Assembly: GCF_000025225.2 (NCBI RefSeq)
Contig: NC_013895.2
Location: 1,736,001-1,800,000 of the forward strand
Source: Mageeibacillus indolicus UPII9-5
GTDB lineage: Bacteria > Bacillota > Clostridia > Saccharofermentanales > Fastidiosipilaceae
Reading direction: 5' to 3'
Length of the DNA: 64,000 nt
Part shown: positions 58,842 through 64,000 of the stretch, in pieces
How positions within the stretch are numbered: position 1 is the first letter of the stretch
Layout: each line of letters starts with the position of its first letter
The notes under the pieces: model-generated
Told to the model about the DNA's origin: nothing
The model's input: only the letters and a program-made list of their open reading frames with translations
The model's database searches: none
Translations under genes and position numbers: made by a program

Positions 58842-61219
58842 TTCTTCAGCTTTCCCCGCCACAGCCGCAAACGCAAAGCATTGGTTACCACGAATATCGA
58901 GCTGCAGCTCATTGCTAAAGCCGCCAACATTGGCGTAAGCCGTATCCCTGTCCACGGATAAAAAATCCCAGCTGCAAGTGGAATCCCCAGCACATTATAG
59001 GCAAAGGCCCAAAATAAATTTTCCTTTATATTACGCAATACAGCCCGGCCCAACTTCACCGCAACCACCAAATCCGTTAACTTCCCATGCATCAAAACAA
59101 CATCCGCCGCTTCTATCGCGATATCAGTTCCACCGCCGATTGCCACTCCTACATCAGCCTGCACCAAGGCCGGCGCATCATTTATCCCGTCTCCTACCAT
59201 AATGACAATTTTCCCACACTTCTGCAATTCTGCGATTCTGGCAGCTTTTTCTTGCGGCAAAACCTCGGCTACCACTTCATCAACTTCAACGGCCTTCCCT
59301 ATTACAGCCGCCGTATATTTGTTATCCCCCGTAATCATCAAGGTAGCCAAACCCAAGTGCCGCAGACATTTGACTGCCGCCGCACTTTCCGGTTTCACAA
59401 CATCTGCCACAGCAATCACCCCAGCAATCACCCCTCCGCTGCTGAAAATCAGCGGTGTTTTTCCCGCAGCAGCCAAACTTTCCGTTACCGCTTGCCATTC
59501 CCCAAGATCAATTCCTGCCTTTTCCAACAACCGCCGATTGCCACCCAAACACTCCGTTCCCTGTATTTTGGCCTTGATACCACCACCCGGCACTTGAACA
59601 AAACTCTCAAGACTGAAAACCGTATGGTCAATTTTCGCCTTGGCAGCTGCCGCCATAATCGCTCCAGCCAAGGGATGCTCCGACTTGACTTCCAAAGCAG
59701 CGGCCAATTGCAACAGCTCCGCTTCAGTCACCCCCTTATTCGGCAAAACATCCGTGACCTCAGGTCTGCCATACGTGATTGTTCCCGTTTTATCCAACAC
59801 CGCAAAATCAACCTTGGCCAAACGTTCAATCTCCGCCGCTGACTTAAACAAAACCCCCTTCCCGGCACCGACCCCGGCTCCAACTGTTATAGCGGTAGGA
59901 GTCGCTAGACCCAAAGCACACGGGCAGGAAATTACCAAAACACATATCGCAAAATTCAGAGCCGTAGCCGCTGCCGCCCCAGCCAAAAGCCAGCCTATAC
60001 CGGTAAGTACGGCCAAACCAATAACAACCGGAACAAATATTCCGCTGACCTTATCCGCGATTTTAGCAATTGGAGCTTTGCTTAAAGTAGCTTCATCTAC
60101 TGCACGAATAATTTGCGCCAACATAGAGTCTTCCCCGAGACGAGTAACTTTCACATGCAAATAGCCGCTCAAATTAAGCGTTGCGCCATTGACGGTATCA
60201 CCAGTTTTGCGACACACAGGCAAACTCTCCCCGGTAAGCATCGATTCATCAACCGTTCCGCTCCCCTCTACCACAAGCCCGTCCGCTGCAATAACTTCCC
60301 CGGCTTTGACCAAAATAATATCACCCAAGCCAAGTTTTCCCACCGGTTTCTCTGTCGGCACCCCATCCACCAAAACAGTTGCTCGTGGCGGTACCAAGCT
60401 GACCAACTTACCGATCACTTCAGAACTTTTCCCTTTAGCCCTGATTTCCAAAAAATTGCCCAGCATAATAAGCAACAAAATTGTCCCGGCCGATTCAAAA
60501 TAAAGATTAGACACCAGCTTTACTGCTGCATTGAGTTCACAATGCCCAAGCTGATAGCCCATAATCGCCAATTCAACCCAACCATACAGCATCGCAGCTC
60601 CAGCACCTACAGCAATCAAAGAGTCCATATTCGGTGCCAAATAGTATAAATTCTTCAAGCCATGCAAAAAAATGCTGCGATTGATCAAACAGACAGCCAG
60701 CGATAACGCAAGCTGAATCAACCCAAAAACTAAACAATTCTCCGGCTCCAGCAAAAAATTTGGCAAAGGCCAATGCATCATATGCCCCATCGCAATATAA
60801 AAAAGCGGCAAGCCAAAAACCGCGGATCCAATTAGCCGTTTTTTTGTCATTCTGAGTTCAGCTGCCGTTCCTGCCATCCCTTTAGCTATCAGCTCAGCCG
60901 TTTCCGAAAGCATCTCAGGGCCGCCATTCGAAGTTTTCTGCCCCCGAGACTTAGACCGCGATCCGCCAGCAAAACTGCTGTCACACCTACCGTCCCTTGC
61001 CCGGCCACCCACCTCCTCCGCAGCATAACCGACCTTATCTACCTGGGAAATAATTTCTGCCACACCCGTTTTATCCGCCGCAAATTCGACCTGCATAGAG
61101 TTGGTAAGCAAATTAACGTTTGCCGTTCTGACCCCCTCCAATTGCCGCACTGCTTTTTCCACCCGCAATGCACAGGCCGCACAGCTCATACCACTTACCG
61201 TAAATTTTGCCTTTGTCAT
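58838..61219 (-). CDS. copA: Copper-exporting P1B-type ATPase
   Basis: 793 residues. N-terminal heavy-metal domain with GMSCAAC (residues 10-16), eight membrane helices, the Cys-Pro-Cys in ISCPCALGLATPTAI, phosphorylation site LDKTGT, nucleotide-site HPLA and GDGINDAPAL. CPC plus these features define Cu(I) export. An unusual arginine/glycine-rich stretch (about 75-95) separates the metal domain from the membrane part. No copper sensor gene or operator is visible near it. Confidence 0.9.
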   Translation of the reverse strand: MTKAKFTVSGMSCAACALRVEKAVRQLEGVRTANVNLLTNSMQVEFAADKTGVAEIISQVDKVGYAAEEVGGRARDGRCDSSFAGGSRSKSRGQKTSNGGPEMLSETAELIAKGMAGTAAELRMTKKRLIGSAVFGLPLFYIAMGHMMHWPLPNFLLEPENCLVFGLIQLALSLAVCLINRSIFLHGLKNLYYLAPNMDSLIAVGAGAAMLYGWVELAIMGYQLGHCELNAAVKLVSNLYFESAGTILLLIMLGNFLEIRAKGKSSEVIGKLVSLVPPRATVLVDGVPTEKPVGKLGLGDIILVKAGEVIAADGLVVEGSGTVDESMLTGESLPVCRKTGDTVNGATLNLSGYLHVKVTRLGEDSMLAQIIRAVDEATLSKAPIAKIADKVSGIFVPVVIGLAVLTGIGWLLAGAAAATALNFAICVLVISCPCALGLATPTAITVGAGVGAGKGVLFKSAAEIERLAKVDFAVLDKTGTITYGRPEVTDVLPNKGVTEAELLQLAAALEVKSEHPLAGAIMAAAAKAKIDHTVFSLESFVQVPGGGIKAKIQGTECLGGNRRLLEKAGIDLGEWQAVTESLAAAGKTPLIFSSGGVIAGVIAVADVVKPESAAAVKCLRHLGLATLMITGDNKYTAAVIGKAVEVDEVVAEVLPQEKAARIAELQKCGKIVIMVGDGINDAPALVQADVGVAIGGGTDIAIEAADVVLMHGKLTDLVVAVKLGRAVLRNIKENLFWAFAYNVLGIPLAAGIFYPWTGIRLTPMLAALAMSCSSIFVVTNALRLRLWRGKLKK

Positions 61220-61240
61220 ATTCCCTCAATTACCATTCCT

Positions 61241-62455
61241 TTAAACCCGCTTACGCCGCAAAACACTTCGTCTGCTTTCATAACACCGCTGCAAAATCAG
61301 CCGCCGCAGATCAGACAAGCCCTCACCATTTTTAGCTGAAATTTCGACACATGACGACTCGGCTTCCGTTGTATGATGGGCCAAGGCTGTCAACGCCGCC
61401 AACTGCTCCTGCTGCTCCGGCGAAGTTATCAAATCAACCTTATTTAACACAATAATTCCCGGAATCTTATCCGCGCCAAGTTCCCGTAAAAGCTTCTCCG
61501 CTACCTCAAACTGCCGCACCGCCTCTTTATCAGCTGCATTAACCACATGAAGTAAAATATCCGCCTCTGTCGCTTCCTGCAAAGTAGAATGAAATGCATT
61601 AATGAGCGTATGCGGCAACCGACGAATAAAGCCCACCGTATCTACCAAAACTGGCGCAAAATAACAACTGTAATCCTGCGTTACCGCAAAAATTTCTTCG
61701 CTTGTCACATTCATTTTACGAGCAGCCGGGTCAAGCGTCGCAAAAAGTTGATTGGCAGCAGTTAAATCGGCCTTGCATAAGTTGTTTACCAAAGTCGTTT
61801 TACCGGCATTGGTGTAGCCAACCACCGCCACCGTATAGCTCCCACTTCGCCGCCTAGCTGCACGCAACCGCTCACGATGCTCCGCTACGGAAACCAAATC
61901 ATTTTTCAGCTGATTAATACGTCTATGAATGTGCCTCCGGTCACTTTCAAGCTTAGTTTCACCAGGCCCCCGTGTACCTATACCTCCGCCCAATCGCGAA
62001 AGTTCACCTTCCTCCTGCGTCAGACGCGACAACCTGTACTCCTGCTGAGCCAATTCCACTTGGATTTTCCCCTCTCGACTCTGGGCTCTTTTAGCAAAAA
62101 TGTCCAAAATCACTAAAGTGCGATCAAGCACTCTAAGACCAGTCATTGCTTCCAGCCGCCGCATTTGCGAGCCTGTAAGCTCGTCATCACAGATTAAAAT
62201 ATCAGCCTCCAACTTCGCCCCTAAGTCCTTAATTTCATCAATTTTGCCCTTGCCAAGATAGAAAGCCGCTTCGCGTGCTGGCCTTAATTGAGTTACAACC
62301 GCCACAACCTCACCACCACAAGTTTCCGTCAAGGCCGCAAGTTCATCTAGCGAAGGCAGTACCTCTTTTTCTAAAGTTCTTTGATCCGGGGCTAAAGCCA
62401 TCAATATTGCTTTTTCTTTACCTACTGTGAAAAGCGGTTTACTTTCTTTCATCAT
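61241..62455 (-). CDS. hflX: Ribosome-associated GTPase HflX
   Basis: 404 residues from ATG 62455, after AAGGAG; the upstream TTG of the open frame is part of the ribosome site. The HflX N-terminal domain (TCGGEVVAVVTQLRP...FYLGKGKIDEI) is followed by the Gly-rich LSRLGGGIGTRGPGE hinge and the GTPase (GYTNAGKTTL, DTVGFIRRLP, NKVD). It splits stalled ribosomes under stress. Overlaps the pcp gene by 17 bases. Confidence 0.9.
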   Translation of the reverse strand: MMKESKPLFTVGKEKAILMALAPDQRTLEKEVLPSLDELAALTETCGGEVVAVVTQLRPAREAAFYLGKGKIDEIKDLGAKLEADILICDDELTGSQMRRLEAMTGLRVLDRTLVILDIFAKRAQSREGKIQVELAQQEYRLSRLTQEEGELSRLGGGIGTRGPGETKLESDRRHIHRRINQLKNDLVSVAEHRERLRAARRRSGSYTVAVVGYTNAGKTTLVNNLCKADLTAANQLFATLDPAARKMNVTSEEIFAVTQDYSCYFAPVLVDTVGFIRRLPHTLINAFHSTLQEATEADILLHVVNAADKEAVRQFEVAEKLLRELGADKIPGIIVLNKVDLITSPEQQEQLAALTALAHHTTEAESSCVEISAKNGEGLSDLRRLILQRCYESRRSVLRRKRV

Positions 62456-63194
62456 TATCTCCTTCGGCAACAATCTTTTGCAGACAAACTGCTAAGCCAT
62501 CCTCCATCATTGTTAAACTCATACATGGAGCCTTCACGGCTAGGGTTTGTTCCGGTAAAAACGGGACATGCAAAAATCCCCCGCGCCACGCAGCTTTGCC
62601 GCCAAGTGAATTTTGCTCCGCCCAATACAGAATGTTATACATTATATAATTGCATACGTAAGTTCCGGCACTGTTTGAAATTTCAAACGGCACCCCAGCT
62701 GCAAGTCCCGCGTTCAGTATCGGCCTAATCGGCAAGGTCGCAAAATAAGCCGCAGCTCCATCACGCTGAATTTTTGCATCCTGTAATGTCATGCCGCAAT
62801 TATCTGCTACAGCCGAATCCGCAATATTTATCGCAATTCTTTCCAAACTCAATTTGCAGCGTCCGCCAGCCTGACCCAAAGCCAATACCGCATCATATGT
62901 TCTTGGCCGCGCCTCGCACCTACCGCCACCGCCCCCAACATCTGCCTGAATACTTTCCGCATTGACTCCTCCAACTTTGCCATCGACTTCGCTTGGTTTC
63001 TCCGGTGTAAGAAGCTTTTGCTTTAGCAGTTCACTTGCTCGCAAAAATTCTGTCGGCAAAAAAAGTCGATCAGTCTTAACGCTTTCCGGCAAATTAGCCT
63101 TACGCCGAACCTCATCTAATCGATTCAATAAAATCTCGGTCGGGTTAATCTTTTCTCCGCCAAATGCATTGAACGCTGTCAGCAAAATACGCAT
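62439..63194 (-). CDS. pcp: Pyroglutamyl peptidase (pyrrolidone-carboxylate peptidase)
   Basis: 251 residues from ATG 63194 (MRILLTAFNAFGGEKINPTE). Catalytic Cys in NSAGTYVCNYIMY and His in FLHVPFLPEQ; ERIAINIADS is also conserved. It removes N-terminal pyroglutamate. A Gly-rich insertion (VGGVNAESIQADVGGGGGR, about residues 78-96) sits where the family normally runs straight into YDAVLALGQAGGR. Overlaps hflX, so the two are cotranscribed. Confidence 0.9.
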   Translation of the reverse strand: MRILLTAFNAFGGEKINPTEILLNRLDEVRRKANLPESVKTDRLFLPTEFLRASELLKQKLLTPEKPSEVDGKVGGVNAESIQADVGGGGGRCEARPRTYDAVLALGQAGGRCKLSLERIAINIADSAVADNCGMTLQDAKIQRDGAAAYFATLPIRPILNAGLAAGVPFEISNSAGTYVCNYIMYNILYWAEQNSLGGKAAWRGGFLHVPFLPEQTLAVKAPCMSLTMMEDGLAVCLQKIVAEGDNDERK

Positions 63195-63359
63195 GTTTAT
63201 TTCCTCCACTTACTGTTACCGCTCTTACCCCGCCGTCATCGCCGGGCTGCTGCCACTCCTCCTACGACCTACGGGCTGTTGCCGAGCTGTTGCCGCCGCT
63301 GTTGCCGGACCGTGGCAGCTGCGGTTGCTAGATTTCATACACATTCATCACAACCCACT

Positions 63360-64000
63360 TCAACCGCGCAGTTGATTCAATAAATTCTTAGCATAGCCGT
63401 CCGTCATTCCGGAAATATAGTCAGTTACCAGCAACAACCGCAAATACAACTTTTCACTCTCCGGCCGCCCTCTACTGCACCGCCGGTAGCACTGAATATA
63501 GTTATCCGAAATTATATCGATCAATCTTTGCTGCACCGGATCCAACGCCTCTTCCGTATCAAAATTAACACAGGCAGGAACAAATAAATCCAACAACCCT
63601 CCAATAATAGAGTTAGCTGCCAACTCAAGTTTAATAATTTGCCGCGAATGAAAAACATATTTATATGCAATCGCCCCCAGTGCGGACAAAACCGGATCAG
63701 CAATTGTTCCGGTAGAAAGCTCCGATTGCCATTGCCCGCTCATTATCGCCATATAATTGACAACAAAATTTTTGGCCACCGTTTTCGCCAAAACATCTCG
63801 CAAAAAATCGAGCCACTTCTGCAAAGCATATAAATCTCTTTCCGGCAGCTTTCGCGCACTAGCCAACCTACGCTCCATTTGCAACCGCTTTACAAGTTCC
63901 GTATATCCATCGCACTGCTCCTCAGAATAGCCATATTTATTTTTCGAATTAAAATTTCGCAACTCCTTATACAACAAGTCAAAATTAAATTTGTTCTTCT
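63360..64000 (-). CDS. dGTPase-like protein, 5' partial
   Basis: The frame is open to the window edge (about 213 residues visible), reading KFNFDLLYKELRNF...GYTELVKRL and ending LLLVTDYISGMTDGYAKNLLNQLRG. The DYISGMTD motif and helical content are those of the C-terminal half of dNTP triphosphohydrolases; the HD motifs would lie outside the window. Ends 166 bases before pcp. Confidence 0.75.
   Translation of the reverse strand, partial: KNKFNFDLLYKELRNFNSKNKYGYSEEQCDGYTELVKRLQMERRLASARKLPERDLYALQKWLDFLRDVLAKTVAKNFVVNYMAIMSGQWQSELSTGTIADPVLSALGAIAYKYVFHSRQIIKLELAANSIIGGLLDLFVPACVNFDTEEALDPVQQRLIDIISDNYIQCYRRCSRGRPESEKLYLRLLLVTDYISGMTDGYAKNLLNQLRG

Noticed and set aside
1-64000. CRISPR arrays, tRNA and rRNA genes
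   Set aside because: I saw no regularly spaced identical repeats with unique spacers, no cloverleaf-like sequences and no rRNA stretches. The 23-bp repeats at 3161 have no spacers of CRISPR type.

Overview
The window joins two very different pieces of one bacterial chromosome. The right fifth (about 50.2-64 kb) is ordinary, densely packed chromosome of moderate GC. It holds an RlmD-type 23S rRNA methyltransferase, a guanine/hypoxanthine permease behind a guanine-class riboswitch, a membrane-anchored glucosaminidase-like protein, a KtrB/KtrA potassium uptake pair, an abundant-looking secreted protein, a CopA copper ATPase with a coupled GNAT gene, HflX, pyroglutamyl peptidase and the end of a dGTPase-like gene. 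Gene content, Gram-positive-style ribosome binding sites and ABC/ECF/ImmA families point to a Bacillota (Firmicutes) host, probably a host-associated anaerobe of clostridial type. I cannot name the species.

The left four fifths (1-50.2 kb) is an AT-rich accessory island lying immediately downstream of the 3' end of rlmD, a known integration target for serine-recombinase ICEs and prophages in Gram-positive bacteria. It is built of small modules, mostly on the minus strand, separated by decayed DNA. From left to right: two lantibiotic-immunity-type permeases; an AAA/DUF4143 ATPase; four exact 23-bp-period repeats; an orphan EndoU toxin cassette with four tandem immunity paralogues; XRE/ImmA and other small regulators; a TetR-controlled heterodimeric ABC exporter; a second AAA/DUF4143 ATPase and a broken third; a 1050-residue SF1 helicase; a TetR-controlled operon of two ABC half-transporters plus a complete ECF importer; RelB antitoxins with broken toxins; an IS256 remnant; a methyltransferase and several GNAT genes; a Fic protein next to a SAP-like protein; a leader-peptide-controlled ABC-F resistance gene; a TauE/SafE permease; a zinc-ribbon gene pair; and an AlbA-type ATP-binding regulator.

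The most interesting structure is what separates these modules. Besides the native rlmD end at 50195, at least four extra copies of its last codons, each with an in-frame stop (H/P-V-E-S/T-V-V-L-M-S-R-...), lie in the same orientation at 37025, 38364, 40729 and 46174. A divergent copy is at 42388. Shorter scars resembling the preceding rlmD codons (D-x-F-P-x-T) occur at about eleven further places, including three in tandem at 40808-40905. A perfect 12-bp-stem hairpin repeat (TTTTAACGATAG / CTATCGTTAAAA) and its degraded copies sit beside many of these scars. Two fragments of large serine recombinases are present, one of them right beside a tail copy. I read the island as a nested array of modules gained by repeated integration at the rlmD 3' end, each arrival regenerating the gene end and pushing the old end outward. 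The repeated gene - hairpin - rlmD-tail order at 38-42.5 kb looks superficially like a cassette array, but no complete recombinase gene is present in the window.
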